A stretch of 64,000 nucleotides of DNA from DATBLY01 sp963705545 (GTDB taxonomy: Bacteria > Actinomycetota > UBA4738 > HRBIN12), in assembly GCA_963705545.1 (NCBI GenBank), contig CAVPJX010000001.1, forward strand, positions 868,001 to 932,000, in the 5' to 3' direction. Below, piece after piece: positions 34,026 to 44,744 of this stretch. The first letter of the stretch is position 1; the number at the start of each line of letters is the position of its first letter. Both the position numbers and the translations under genes were made by a program. Below the pieces are notes generated by a model that was given only the letters and a program-made list of their open reading frames with translations, ran no database searches and was not told the origin of the DNA.

Positions 34026-35186
34026 CTACGCGCGGATCCCGCGGATCGCCTCCGCGACCCCCTCGACCTGGGCATCCGTCATCCCCACCCACAGCGGGAG
34101 GGTGAGCGCCTGTTCGGCGGCCAGCTCCGTGACCGGCAGCTCCCCCGCCGCACCCCCCGGCACCCGGTAGGCCTTCATGGCATGGACGGGCGGCGAGTAG
34201 TACCGGCGGGTCTCGATGCCTTCGCGCGCCAGCATCTCGGCCGCGGCGTCCGCATCGAGACCGAACTCGTCGGCGTCGATCAGCACCGAGTAGTCCTTGT
34301 AGGTGCTGGTGTCGCCCGCCGGGACCTCCGGGATCCGCACGCCCGGCGTCCCCGCGAGCGCCGCCGTGTACGCCGCCGCCAGGCGGTTCCGCTCGGCCAG
34401 CCGCTCGTCGAGGTCCTCGAGCGACGCGAGGGCGGTCGCCGCGTGCAGCTCCGACATCCGGGCGTTCAGGCCGACGAACCGGCAGTCGTAGTCGCCCGGG
34501 TTGCCGTAGTCGCGCCCGATCCGGCAGCGCTCCGCGAGCAGGTCGTCGTTCGTCGCGATCAGGCCGCCCTCGGCCGCCACGACCACCTTCGTCGGCGACA
34601 GGCTGAACACCTCGGCGTCGCCGAAGCCCCCGACCCGCGTGCCCGCGCGCGTCGACCCGAACGCGTGGGCCGCGTCGAAGAACAGGCGCAGGCCGTGCTC
34701 CCGCGCGACGGCGCGGAGCCCCTCGACGTCGCACGGCGTGCCGTAGATGTGCGTCGCCAGGATCGCCGACGTGTGCATGCCCACCGAGCGCCGCACCGAG
34801 TCCGGGGACAGCGTCAGCGTGCGCCGGTCGATGTCGGCGAACACCGGGCGGAGGCCGTTCCACTGCACCGCGTGCGCGGTCGCGGCGAACGTGAACGACG
34901 GCACGATCACGTCCCCGGAGAGCTCGGCCGCGCGGAGCACCAGCATCAGGCCGGCCGTGCACGAGGACACCGCGATGCAGTGCCGCACGCCCAGGTAGTC
35001 GGCCGTCAGCTCCTCGAACCGACGGACGTACGGGCCGTTCGTCAGGACGCCGCTGCGCAGGATCGCTTCCACGTCGGCCGCGACCCGAGCCGGATCGGCG
35101 ACGCGCGGACGGGCCAGCGGGAGCCCGTCGGGGAACGCCATGGCTCCCGGCGAGCGGCGAGCCTCCTGGATCGGTTCGATCGTCAT
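34026..35186 (-). CDS. DegT/DnrJ/EryC1 PLP-dependent sugar aminotransferase
   Basis: A 386-residue aminotransferase for keto-sugar nucleotides. Motifs are RSGVLTNGPYVRRFEEL, HCIAVSSCTAGLMLVLRAAE, VIVPSFTFAATAHAVQWNGL, LFFDAAHAFGSTRAGTRVGG (Asp contacting PLP nitrogen), and the PLP lysine in EVFSLSPTKVVVAAEGGLIA. GAAAGGGG precedes ATG 35186. It overlaps the preceding glycosyltransferase (ATGA) and is the last gene of a tightly coupled run. It should make an amino-sugar nucleotide for the surface polysaccharide; which sugar cannot be told. Confidence 0.92.
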   Translation of the reverse strand: MTIEPIQEARRSPGAMAFPDGLPLARPRVADPARVAADVEAILRSGVLTNGPYVRRFEELTADYLGVRHCIAVSSCTAGLMLVLRAAELSGDVIVPSFTFAATAHAVQWNGLRPVFADIDRRTLTLSPDSVRRSVGMHTSAILATHIYGTPCDVEGLRAVAREHGLRLFFDAAHAFGSTRAGTRVGGFGDAEVFSLSPTKVVVAAEGGLIATNDDLLAERCRIGRDYGNPGDYDCRFVGLNARMSELHAATALASLEDLDERLAERNRLAAAYTAALAGTPGVRIPEVPAGDTSTYKDYSVLIDADEFGLDADAAAEMLAREGIETRRYYSPPVHAMKAYRVPGGAAGELPVTELAAEQALTLPLWVGMTDAQVEGVAEAIRGIRA

Positions 35187-36373
35187 CGTGCCCCTTTCGA
35201 GATGGAGACGGGCTGCGGTCGGGTGTCGAGGAGGAGCTGGGTCGCGCCGACCACGGTGCGCGCGACCCGTCGTTCGTCGAACAGGTCCTCGGCGCGCGTC
35301 CGCGCCGACGACGCCCATGCGCCGGCGGAGCACCGGGTCCTGCAGGAGCCGCACGATCGCGTCGGCCAGGCGGACCGGATCGCGGACCGGCACCAGGAAC
35401 CCCTCGACGCCGTCCCGGACGACCTCCCGGCACCCGCGGATGTCGGTGAGCACCTGCGGCAGGCCGCTCGCGGCGGCCTCGACCGCGGACCGCGGCAGGC
35501 CCTCGCGCCACGACGGCAGCACGAACACGTCCATCAGCGCCATCAGGTCCGCGATGTCCTCGCGCCAGCCGGTGAACACGACGTCGTCGCGGACCCGCTC
35601 GATCGCCTCGGCGGTGATGGCGTCCTCCTTGTCCAGGTCGGAGCCACCAACGGCCAGGAACCGCGCGTTCGGGATCCGGGAGCGCACGATCCGCGCGGCG
35701 TCGAACAGCTCCTCGTAGCCCTTCTCGCGGACCATCCGGCCGACCGTGCCGACGACCAGCTCGTCCTCGCCGATCCCGAGCTCGGCCCGGAGCTTGCGCA
35801 CGCGCTCGTCGCCCGCGAGCGCGGGGGTGAACGCCGTCGAGGTCGATCCCGTTCCCCAGGTGGAGCGACCGATCCCGGCGCACCAGATGCAGCCGTCGCG
35901 CCCACGCGAGGTCCTCGGCCGACTGGTACAGCTCCAGGTCGCTGCAGCGCGCGGCGATCCACTCCGCCGCCAGCACCGGCGCGCGGCGGCGGAGCCGGTC
36001 CTCGGGCGTCGCGTACAGGCCGTGCACGGTGTTCATCACGCGCGGGACGCCGGCGACGCGGGCCGCGACGCGCCCGATCACCCCGGGCTTCGGGTTGTGC
36101 GTGTGCACCAGGTCGAAGCGCTCGCGCCGGAAGATCGCCACCAGCTCCCGGAACGCGCGCACGTCGGACCGTGGATCCCACGCGCGCGTGGCACCCGGCC
36201 AGGCGATGTGACGGATGCCCTCGGCCTCCAGGTCGCGCGACCCACGGCCCCGGCGCGCTGATCGTCGTGACGTCGAACCCGGCGTCGCGCAGCGCCCGGA
36301 GCTGCGGGAGCAGGAGGAACCGCAGGCTCAGGTCGACCGTGGTGACGTGGGCGATCCTGGCGACCGCCCTCAC
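35183..36373 (-). CDS. GT4 family glycosyltransferase (frameshifted)
   Basis: About 395 residues, GT-B fold. The N-terminal acceptor domain is RIAHVTTVDLSLRFLLLPQL and FDLVHTHNPKPGVIGRVAAR, then VMNTVHGLYATPEDRLRRRA. The donor domain is ELVVGTVGRMVREKGYEELF, VFVLPSWREGLPRSAVEAAA, GLPQVLTDIRGCREVV. Frames break near 36240, 35830 and 35310, yet GTG 36373 overlaps the stop in front and the TGA at 35183 overlaps the next ATG. These precise junctions show the gene is intact apart from indels. It probably adds a hexose or N-acetylhexosamine to the lipid-linked repeat unit. Confidence 0.85.
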
Positions 36374-37159
36374 GCCCTCCCCCACGGTCCCCGCCCGAGC
36401 GCGCGGTAGAGCCAGGCCTCGGTGTCGAGCTGCCCACGCACCTTGCGGCGGAAGAAGAACCGGCCGTCGCTCCGCAGGATCGGCACCCGTCCCAGCCGGT
36501 AGGGGTCGATCCGCCCGGCCCGGTTGGTCGTCCACGCGTCGAGCGCCGCCGTGCGGAAGAGCCGCCGAGCCGCGCGGTCCGCGGCCGGGGACCCGACGGC
36601 CCACGGGTACGCGAAGTGCGTGCACGCCGTCCCCAGGTGGTCCTCGATCAGGTCCTTGCTCCGGCGCATCTCGTCCTCCGACTCGCGCCTCGGTCGCCTT
36701 CGACAGGTCGGCGTGACCGTGCGTGTGCGACCCGATCGTCACGAGCCCGGTGTCCACCGCCTCGCGCAGCTGGGTCCACGTCAGCGCGTCGCTCGACGGC
36801 GCGCCGTCGCCGTTCGCGACCAGGCCCGTCGCCAGGTACAGCACGGCCGGGACGCGGTGCTTCACGAGCAGCGGCAGCGCGGCGTCGTGGAAGTCGCGGT
36901 AGCCGTCGTCGAACGTCACCACCACGCCCCCGCCGTTCGTGCCGCTCAGCGCCTCGTCCAGGGTCAGGACGTGCTCGTTCGCCGCCAGGTCCTCCAGGTG
37001 ACCCTCGAAGACGTCCGCGTCCAGCTCGATCTCGGAGCGGGACGGGCCGATCCGGTGGTACAGCAGGATGACGACGTCACCGGGCCGTCGCCGCGCCGGC
37101 AACCCCATCGGGGTGACCGCCGCCTTCGATGCTTTCCTCGCGAGGCTCATCACCGTCAC
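36370..37159 (-). CDS. Polysaccharide deacetylase (NodB domain, frameshifted)
   Basis: About 263 residues, carbohydrate esterase family 4. Metal and catalytic motifs are VVVTFDDGYRDFHDAALPLL (Asp-Asp) and TIGSHTHGHADLSKATE (H-x4-H). Downstream CTHFAYPWAVGSPAADRAAR contains the conserved YPxG-like turn. The frame shifts once near 36680. GTG 37159 has an ideal GGAGG seven bases upstream, and both ends overlap neighbours by four bases. It would remove N-acetyl or O-acetyl groups from the growing or finished glycan. No signal peptide is clear. Confidence 0.85.
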
Positions 37160-38103
37160 GTCGTGACCTCCTGAACGGAACGGCCTGGGCCGTCCCCACC
37201 AATGCGGCGGCCGTGAGCGGCACGGCCGGGAAGTGCAGCACGTAGTCGACGCAGGCATGGATGCCGAGGGCGGCGAGCGATGCCGCCCCGAGCGCGACCA
37301 CCACGTCGGGCGCGGGGTGCACCCACAGGCGGGCGAACCCCCACGCGAACACGAGCACGAGCAGCGCGAGCCCCGCCCATCCGAGCTCGACCCCCTGCTG
37401 CAGGAACTCGTTGTGGGCCCAGCTCGCGTCCGGGTCGCGGATCGCCGTCGGCGCCACGTCCTTGAAGCGTCCCGGGCCCACGCCGCCCGGATGGGCGGCG
37501 ATGATCGAGAGCGACTCGTGCCAGAGCACGACCCGTCGCTCGGTCAGGCGCGCGGACGAACGGCCCGTCGTCCCCCGCGTGATACGTCGCGCCGAGCACC
37601 ACCGTGCCGGCGAGCACCAGCCCGACGACGGCGCCGGCCAGGACGACCGACACGCGCACGCCAGCGCGCCCCGCCGAGACCGATCAGCGCGACGGCGATC
37701 GCCAGGAGACTCGACGCCGGCGGCCCACGAATCGACCGCGGCGACGATCGCGAACGGCACCGCGACCGCGATCGCCAGCAGACGGAGCCACGACCGGCGC
37801 GCCGCACCGGCAACCATCAGCGCGGCGATCGCGGCCTGGACGTAGAACGCCCCGGTCGCGTTCCGGTACCCGAACGGTCCACCGAGCGGTCCGCCCCCCA
37901 CGACCGGACCGAACGCCACGCCGACGGCGATCGCGGCGACCACGACCGCGGCCGGGACCAGCATCCGATGGACGCGCCCCAGGACCCGCCCCACGAGCAG
38001 CGCCGCCGCCGATCCCAGGATCAGCGTCACGACCGGCCCCGCGGCGCCTCCGTTCCGAGCGGCGGCGAGCACGGCCGCTCCGACGTAGAGCGCCGAGGAG
38101 CAT
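37156..38103 (-). CDS. O-antigen ligase/polymerase-like membrane protein (frameshifted)
   Basis: About 315 residues, polytopic. The Wzy_C/WaaL signature is present: ERRVVLWHESLSIIAAHPGG, VGPGRFKDVAPTAIRDPD, ASWAHNEFLQQGVELGWAGL, then helices ALLVLVFAWGFARLWV. Upstream helices include GPVVTLILGSAAALLVGRVL and LVPAAVVVAAIAVGVAFGPV. Frames break near 38085, 37720, 37560 and 37175. ATG 38103 overlaps the stop of the previous gene (TGATG) and the TGA at 37156 overlaps the deacetylase start. It would polymerise or transfer the repeat unit at the outer face of the membrane. Confidence 0.75.
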
Positions 38104-39521
38104 CACCCCGACTGCCGTCGATCGGCCCGAACCGATCGGTTCGGCGCCCTCACACGCCGACGGCCTCGGTCCGAGAACGCTGCGACGACGATCGGGTGAA
38201 GGTAGGTCGCCGGCGGGATCGAGAAGAGCACCAGGAACAACGGATAGACCTGGACCCGCTGGCGGGCCAGCAGGCCGAAGTTCGCGTAGCTCGAGTAGGC
38301 CACGATGAACAGCACGCTGAAGACGAGGCAGAACACGACGAACGGCTGCTCGTCGGAGCGATCGCAGGGCCGCCAGCCCCCATCGGAACCGTGCGAGGCA
38401 GAGGATCAACAGGGCGGTCCCCTCGATCGCGCTCAGGAAGGACTGGAAGTTGTGGGCCTCGAAGACGAACGGGCGGAAGAGCACCGTGACGGCGGCGACC
38501 GGAGCCCGCGCGGGCCTGGTGACGATCGACGGGACGAACGCGGAACCCCCTTCCGACGTGCGGCTCTGGACGCCGGTCAACGTCGAGCTGATCCCCCCGC
38601 TGGTGTCGATCCCGGCGTTCTGGAGGAACCGGTCGGAGCGGCCGACGCAGCACCGCCGCGGAGACGACCACGACGACGATCAACCCGCCCTTCACGACCG
38701 GCCCGAGCTCCCGGAGGTCCACCCTGCTCTTGCGCGTGACCACGGCCGCCGCGAGCGACACGCGCCACCAGGGCCGCCATGGGCGGACGAACCATGCCCG
38801 CCATCCAGAGCCCGCCGACGCAGGGAAGCACCCCCCGCCAGGCCGCATACGTGAGGATCTTGGCCACCCCGTACGCGGCGATCCCCAAGGCTGAACATCA
38901 TCCAGGCCTCCTTGCCGATGCTCGACGGCCAGAACACGAGCGACGGCAGGAAGAACAGGAGATGGGCGTACGACCGGCGCCGCCCGAGCGGCACCGCGAT
39001 CGTGAACGCCCGGTAGAAGAGGAACAGCCCCCAGAACCCGAGCCACGAGAAGAACACGAACCCGCCCAGCTTCGAGGGACCGATGAGCGCGTAGACGAGA
39101 CCGGTCACGTTCTCGATGAAGGATGTTCCGGTCACCAGATGCACACCGGCGAAGTCCAGATGCCGGAAGTCGCCGGCGAGCTCGACGCCCGCCCTGTGGT
39201 ACCGACCTGCGTCCGCGTTCCCACCGTAGACCGAGAAGGCGACGTAGTACCGAGCCACGGCGCCCGCGAGCTTCACGACCAGCGCGAGGAGCAACAGGCG
39301 GAAGGTGCCCGGATCGGCTTCCCTCGATCGCTTGGCGCCGGAGCGATCGGAACCGACACGCCGATCAGGATCGGCGCCAGGAGCACCGCGCCCCACACAT
39401 CGAACGAGGTCCGATCGACGAGGACGAGCGCGACCGACACGTATGCGGCGATCGCGGCCAGCCCGAGCACGAGCGCGACGGTGGGACCAGCCTTCGCCGA
39501 GGGGATGCGGCCGGCCTCCAT
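38103..39521 (-). CDS. Polytopic membrane protein, polymerase-like (frameshifted)
   Basis: About 470 residues from ATG 39521. It has at least nine hydrophobic segments, for example TVALVLGLAAIAAYVSVALV, FRLLLLALVVKLAGAVARYY, GGFVFFSWLGFWGLFLFYRA, AHLLFFLPSLVFWPSSIGKE, GGLIVVVVVSAAVL and MFCLVFSVLFIVAYSSYANF. The motif LPSLVFWPSSIGKEAWMMFS is typical of uncharacterised Wzy-like membrane proteins in glycan loci. Frames break near 39360, 38885, 38755, 38650 and 38360. Start and stop overlap both neighbours. With the ligase-like protein beside it, it could be the polymerase of the pair. Confidence 0.65.
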
Positions 39522-40543
39522 CAGAAGACCTCCAGGTCGCCGAGCGACAGAGCCCAGGACGCCATGTCGAGCGGATCCGGATCGAGGTCGTGGCCCAGCG
39601 TGTTCACCACGAGCGTCATGCCTCCGGGAACCCGAACGAACATCGCCCGCCGAGCGGCGTGAGAGGCGGCCGAAGGGGCCGGGAAGCTGCACGTGAGATG
39701 GTCGACGCGCGCCGACCGGCCCGCGGCCCGCAGGAGCCCGCCGGCCGTGCGCGCGTCGTCGCCGCGCACGATGGTCTCCGCGATCGTGGCCTCGGCGAGC
39801 GACCCGCGCGGTCGGACCCGGAAGATCGAGAGGCCGTCGAGACGACCCTGCCGTCCGGTCCCCCACCGCTCGGTAGTCGAGCAACGGAGCGCGTCCGTAT
39901 CGCCATCTGAGGTACGCCGCGTCCCGAGGTGTCGCGAGGCCCGGCGACGGCTCACGGTCAGCGAGCAACCCGCCGAGCCCGTCGTCCGCCAAGGCGTCCG
40001 ACGCGCGAGGCGCGCCACAGGCGGGCACGTCCCCCGCCTCCGTCGCCGTTCGCCACGACCTCGCGTGCGCCGCGAACCGGATCGGTCGTCGCACGCGCAC
40101 GGAGATCGGCACGGTTCCGACGACCCCCCAGCCCATCTTCAGGTAGCCCGGGCAGGCTCTTCTCGTTGGGGGTGTTGAAGATGAAGTCGGCCTCGTCCCG
40201 GAGCGTGTCGAGCGCCTCACGCGTGAGCTTCGAGAAGATCCCGCGCCCTTGATGGTCGGGGTGCGTCGCCGTATCGACGGCACGTACCGCTCGGAACCGC
40301 CGCTCGCCCGCCGTGAACTCCCACCGCATGAACGCGCGGAGCCCCACGATCCGGCCGTCGGTCTCCGCGACCAACATGAAGGAACGCCCGAACGGGTTCT
40401 CCAGATGCTTCCAGCGGAAGAACTCGGGCGGGCGCGTCCCGGCCGGACCCCCGCCCAGCGACGCCCCGAGCAAGCGCGAGCACGGCCGGCTCGTCCTCGT
40501 CTCGGTACCGGCGGATGTCCAGCGCCATGCGCGTCCCGCTCAT
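39521..40543 (-). CDS. GNAT-fold acyltransferase (frameshifted)
   Basis: About 340 residues. An N-terminal GNAT domain (IRRYRDEDEPAVLALAR, FFRWKHLENPFGRSFMLVAE) carries the acetyl-CoA loop AVDTATHPDHQGRGIFSKLT and FIFNTPNEKSLPGYLKMGW. A second, less conserved part ends SWALSLGDLEVF. The plan, including the FNTPNEKSLPGYLKMGW motif, matches GNAT proteins in polysaccharide and glycolipid loci. Frames break near 40470, 40145 and 39870. It may transfer an acyl group to an amino sugar. Overlaps both neighbouring genes. Confidence 0.75.
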
Positions 40544-41645
40544 GCGAGCAGCTCCTCGTAGACCTCTTCCATACGCCGGACCGCGGTGCGGATGTCGAAC
40601 CGGGTCGCACGCTCGCGTCCGGCCTCCCCCATCCGTCGGCGGAGCGGCTCGTCCTCGAGCAGGGTGACGACGCGGTCCGCGAGCGCCTGGGTATCGCCGG
40701 GCGGGACCACGAAGCCCTGCTCGCCGTCGTGGATCACCTCGGGCATCCCGCCGACCGCCGTGACGACCGCCGGCGTGCCGAGCGCCAGAGCTTCGATCAC
40801 CGCGATGGAAAGACCCTCGAACTCCGACGACATCGCGAACACGTCGAACGCGGCGGCCAGGCGCTGGGCGTCGTCGCGGAACCCCGTGAACAGCACCGTC
40901 CGGTCGAGCCCCTGCTCGTGCGCCAAGCGCCGGATCTCGCCTTCGAGGACCCCGGTGCCCACCAGCACGAAGCGCACGTCGGGAACGCGGCGCCGCACCA
41001 GTCCCGCCACCTTCAGCATCCGGTCGAGCCGCTTGTGCGTCTTGAAGTTCGCCACCGTGCCGACCACGGGCGCGTCGGGGGCGATGCCCAGCTCGGCACG
41101 CACCCCGTCGACCCCCTCCCATCGGGCGACGTCGTCGGGATCGATGCCGTGGTACAGCACCTCCACGGGCGGCATGCGGCGGCCTCGCAGGATCCGCGGA
41201 TACCTGATCGAGTCGCGCACGTGCTCGGAGACGGCGAAGACGTGATCGCTCCTCGGGAAGGTGAGCGCGTTCGCCCAGTACGTCATCGGGTGGTAGCGCT
41301 CCCACAGGTTGTGCTCGGTATAGACACGGCGGACCCTCGACGGGGCCGCCACCCGTGCGGCGACGGCGACGGTCGGCGAATGCGAGTGGATGAGGTCGAT
41401 CTCGCGGTCGTGAACGAGCCGACGGAGGCGCGCCACCCATCCCGCTCCCCGGGCACCGCCGAGGCAGTGCACCGGGAGCCCCGCGCCCTCGCAGCTGGGG
41501 GACGAGCGCATCCTTCCACGGGAGGCGGTAGGCCACCTCGTACTCGGAAACGGTCGGAGTGGTACGGCACCGCGCTGACGAGGAGCTGCTCCGCCCCTCC
41601 TCTCCCGAGGCCCTTGATGAGGCTCAAGACGCGGTAGGTCCGCAT
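40540..41645 (-). CDS. GT4 family glycosyltransferase (frameshifted at N-terminus)
   Basis: About 368 residues. The N-terminus is YRVLSLIKGLGRGGAEQLLV, with EIDLIHSHSPTVAVAARVAA and VYTEHNLWERYHPMTYWANA. The donor domain is PVVGTVANFKTHKRLDRML, VLFTGFRDDAQRLAAAFDVF, AMSSEFEGLSIAVIEALALG, TPAVVTAVGGMPEV. Frames shift near 41550 and 41500; the rest is intact. It ends overlapping the GNAT start (ATGA). The gene starts 28 bases after the carbamoyltransferase stop. Confidence 0.9.
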
Positions 41646-41672
41646 CGGCTACTCCCTAGATGGCAGGCTCGG

Positions 41673-43387
41673 TCAGAGAAGGCCGTGCTTGGACACGCGG
41701 ACGTTGCCCAGGTACAGCGTGTCCAGCCCGCAGGTCATGAACGTCCGGATCGCGTCCTCCGGCGAGCACACGATGGGCTCGCCGTTCAGGTTGAAGCTGG
41801 TGTTCAGCACGATCGGCACCCCGGTGAGCTCCTCGAAGTGCTTGATCAGCGCGTGGTAGCGCGGGTTGTCGTCGGGCTCGACCGTCTGGAGCCGGCCGCT
41901 CCCGTCGACGTGGACGACCGACGGCACCTCCGCGCGCTTCTCGGGCCTGAACATGAAGACCCGCTCCATGAACGGGACCCGTGCGTCGTCGGAGCATTCG
42001 AAGTAGTCGCTCACCCGCTCCGCCAGGATCGCCGGCGCGAACGGACGGAACGCCTCGCGGAACTTCACGGCCCGGTTCAAGACGTCACGTCCGTCGCTCC
42101 GCCGCGGATCGAGCAGGATCGACCGGTTCCCCAGCGCGCGCTGGCCGAACTCCATCCGTCCCTGGAACCATCCGACGATCCGGCCCTCGGCCAGCTCCTC
42201 CGCCGCTCGCCGCGAGGGGTCGTCGACGACCTCCGTGCCCGGCAGCTTGTACCGGCGGGCGACCTCGAGGCACTCGTCGTCGCTGTACTGCGGGACCCCA
42301 GTAGTTGTGTGAGGACAACGCGGGTCGGCTCCCCGTGCGCAGGTTGTGCAGGAACAGCGCGGCGCCCACCGAGGTGCCGGAGTCGTCGGGCGAACCCGAG
42401 ACGTAGCACGTGGAGAACGGTGTGACCTCGGTCGCCATCCCGTTGAAGACGCTGTTCATGAACGAGCCGCCGGAGAGGATGACGCTGTCCAGGCCCGAGC
42501 GCTCGTGCAGCGTCGCGAGCAGCTTGGTGACGGTCTCCTCGAACACCCGCTGCATCGCGGCCGCCAGCGACTCGTGACGCTCCGTGATCGCCTCGTCGCG
42601 GCCGCGCGGCGGTCCGAACTCCTCGACGAACGCGTCGGAGTACAGGCGACGGTCCCAGAAGTTGTAGTGCTGCGAAGTACTCGAGCGCCAGCCGGAAGGT
42701 CCCGTCCTCCTCGACGGCGATCAGCTTGCTCAGCCGGTCGTAGGTGTCCCCCATCGCGTCGGCGTAGGACGCGAGCGCCATCACCTTCCACTCGTCCGAG
42801 TCCGGCTTGAAGCCCAGGAACTGGGTGACCATCCCGTAGAAGAGCCCGAGCGAGTGCGGGTAGTGGACCTCGGACAGCACCTGCACGTCGCCGCCGGACA
42901 GGACGCCACCCTCCGCCGTGAGCGTCTCCCCACGCCCGTCCATCACCAGGAACGCCACCGGGTCTTCGGAACACACCGTGAGCGCGTTGCCGAGGTGGGC
43001 GTGGTAGTGATCGACGAACGTGACCGGCGGAGCGTCCTTCGCCAGGTTCGTCAGGGTCATCTCACCGTTCGGCGGCGTACCCAGGAGCGCGGCGAGCCGC
43101 GCCGGGACCTGCGCGAGGTGCTCCGTCCGCCAGCGCCGCGCGTCCAGGTAGCCGGCGGGCGTCGACTGGACCTCGATCGCCGGGTTCCAGGCCACCGCGA
43201 TCTCGTCGATGTCGTGAATCGTCAGGCCCGCCTCCTCGAGACAGCGGTCGATCGCCAGCGTCGGGAAGACGCGGCTCTGCTTCTTGCGGTCGAGTCGTTC
43301 CTCGGGGATCGCCGACACCACCTCGCCGTCGACGACGACCGCCGCCGAACAGATGTAGACGTCGTGCGCGATCCCAAGGATCTTCAC
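41673..43387 (-). CDS. Carbamoyltransferase (NodU/CmcH/TobZ family, frameshifted)
   Basis: About 571 residues, full length. The N-terminal Kae1-like domain binds iron and carbamoyl-phosphate: ILGIAHDVYICSAAVVVDGE, the metal histidines in FVDHYHAHLGNALTVCS, and FLVMDGRGETLTAEGG. The C-terminal domain has GRMEFGQRALGNRSILLDPR, FREAFRPFAPAI, and VLNTSFNLNGEPIVCSPEDA. Frames break near 42670 and 42300. It transfers a carbamoyl group from carbamoyl phosphate, via carbamoyl-AMP, to a sugar hydroxyl. It overlaps the sugar-transferase stop by four bases. Confidence 0.92.
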
Positions 43388-44014
43388 CGTTCATCACCCT
43401 CCTTGACCGCTCCCCGGAACTCCTTGACCGTGGCCGATCCGGGCTGGTTGATGTCCTCTCGCCGCCACACGTGGGCGAAGGTTCGGACCAGGATCCTCAG
43501 ATCGAGGCCCAGCGACCGATGGTCCACGTACCAGACGTCCAGCTCGAGCTTCTGCTCCCAGGTCAGGGCGTTCCGGCCGTTCACCTGGGCCCATCCCGTG
43601 ATCCCCGGGCGAACCTCGTGCCTCCGCGCCTGCGTCTCCGAGTAGCGGTCCAGGTACCGCATCAGGAGCGGGCGGGGCCCCACCAGGCTCATCTCGCCCT
43701 TCAGCACGTTCACGAGCTCGGGCAGCTCGTCGAGGCTGGTCGACCGGATGAAGGCACCGGTCGGCGTCAGACGCTCGCCGTCCGATGTCTCATCGCCATC
43801 CGGTCCGACGCCCCGCATCGTTCGGAACTTGAGGATCGTGAACGGGCGGCCGTGCAGACCCGGGCGCTCCTGGCGGAAGAGCACCGGTGGGCCGAGCGAG
43901 CGCCGAACCACGACCGCCACCGCGGCGATCACCGGCGAGAGCACGATGAGCCCTAGCGGTCGCGAACGACACGTCGATGCACCGCTTCAGTCGTTCGTAG
44001 GATCGTTCGGTCAC
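43384..44014 (-). CDS. Initiating sugar-phosphate transferase (WbaP/WcaJ-type)
   Basis: About 208 residues, the catalytic core of bacterial sugar transferases (monotopic phosphoglycosyl transferase) without extra N-terminal helices. Motifs are YERLKRCIDVSFA, VLFRQERPGLHGRPFTILKF, RTMRGVGPDGDETSDG, DELPELVNVLKGEMSLVGPR and RPGITGWAQVNGRNALTW. It moves hexose-1-phosphate from a nucleotide sugar to undecaprenyl phosphate, the first membrane step of the glycan. GTG 44014 is the start; one frame break near 43955 lies just before LSPVIAAVAVVVRR. Confidence 0.92.
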
Positions 44015-44028
44015 AGAACCCGTGGCCC

Positions 44029-44709
44029 CTAGGCTCGGCCCATCGCGGTCGACGCGGCGTTCCCGGCGGCGCGCTCATCGCCGCCGCGGGATCTCGTCCA
44101 GATGAAGTAGTAGCCGCGCTCGCCTTCCACGGTCTCCACCCACTCCAGACCCGATGCCGCGATCATGCCCTCGAAGTCCTGGGGTGAGGAGAAGAGCGCG
44201 TTCTCCTGAACGACGACCGAGCCTCCCTGATGGAGGTGCGATCCCACCTGAGCGTAGAACCGGCGGTGGATGGACCAATCAGGATCCATGTAGAGGATCC
44301 CGGGCCGATCGATGTGAGGAACGACGTTGCCCGTTCCGGAATGAGGAGGGTTGGCGACGACGAGATCCCACTTCCTGTCCGCAGGGACGGCATCGAAGCA
44401 ATCCGAGCGGTAGATCTCCACCGTCGACTCCAGCGCGTTCTCCTCTACGGTCTTCGCGGCGACTTCCACCGCTGCTGGGTTCACGTCCGCGAGGGCGAGG
44501 TGCTCGCACAGGCCTTCGCTCAGCATGGAGAAGCCGATGAATCCCGGCCCAGCGCACCATTCGAAGGCCGTCCGGACCGGCCCGATCCTGTCGTGCACGA
44601 AGGGGATGAACTGTTGCCCGAAGGTCCGCCCACCGCCGTCGAGCTCATGCGTGTAGTAGACGTTGAGTCGGCCGTACCGTTCGATATCCAACGCACTGCC
44701 TTCCGGCAC
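44029..44709 (-). CDS. Class I SAM-dependent methyltransferase
   Basis: A 226-residue methyltransferase. GTG 44709 is chosen because AAGGAGG stands five bases before it; an in-frame GTG at 44748 overlaps the preceding gene. The SAM site is TAFEWCAGPGFIGFSMLSEG and HLALADVNPAAVEVAAKTVE. The catalytic-type motif DLVVANPPHSGTGNV recalls HemK/RsmC N-methyltransferases. The substrate may be an amino group on a sugar or another small molecule. It is intact while its neighbours are frameshifted. Confidence 0.82.
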   Translation of the reverse strand: MPEGSALDIERYGRLNVYYTHELDGGGRTFGQQFIPFVHDRIGPVRTAFEWCAGPGFIGFSMLSEGLCEHLALADVNPAAVEVAAKTVEENALESTVEIYRSDCFDAVPADRKWDLVVANPPHSGTGNVVPHIDRPGILYMDPDWSIHRRFYAQVGSHLHQGGSVVVQENALFSSPQDFEGMIAASGLEWVETVEGERGYYFIWTRSRGGDERAAGNAASTAMGRA

Positions 44710-44744
44710 GATCGCCTCCTTCCCGCTCGGCTGGAACGGCCTCG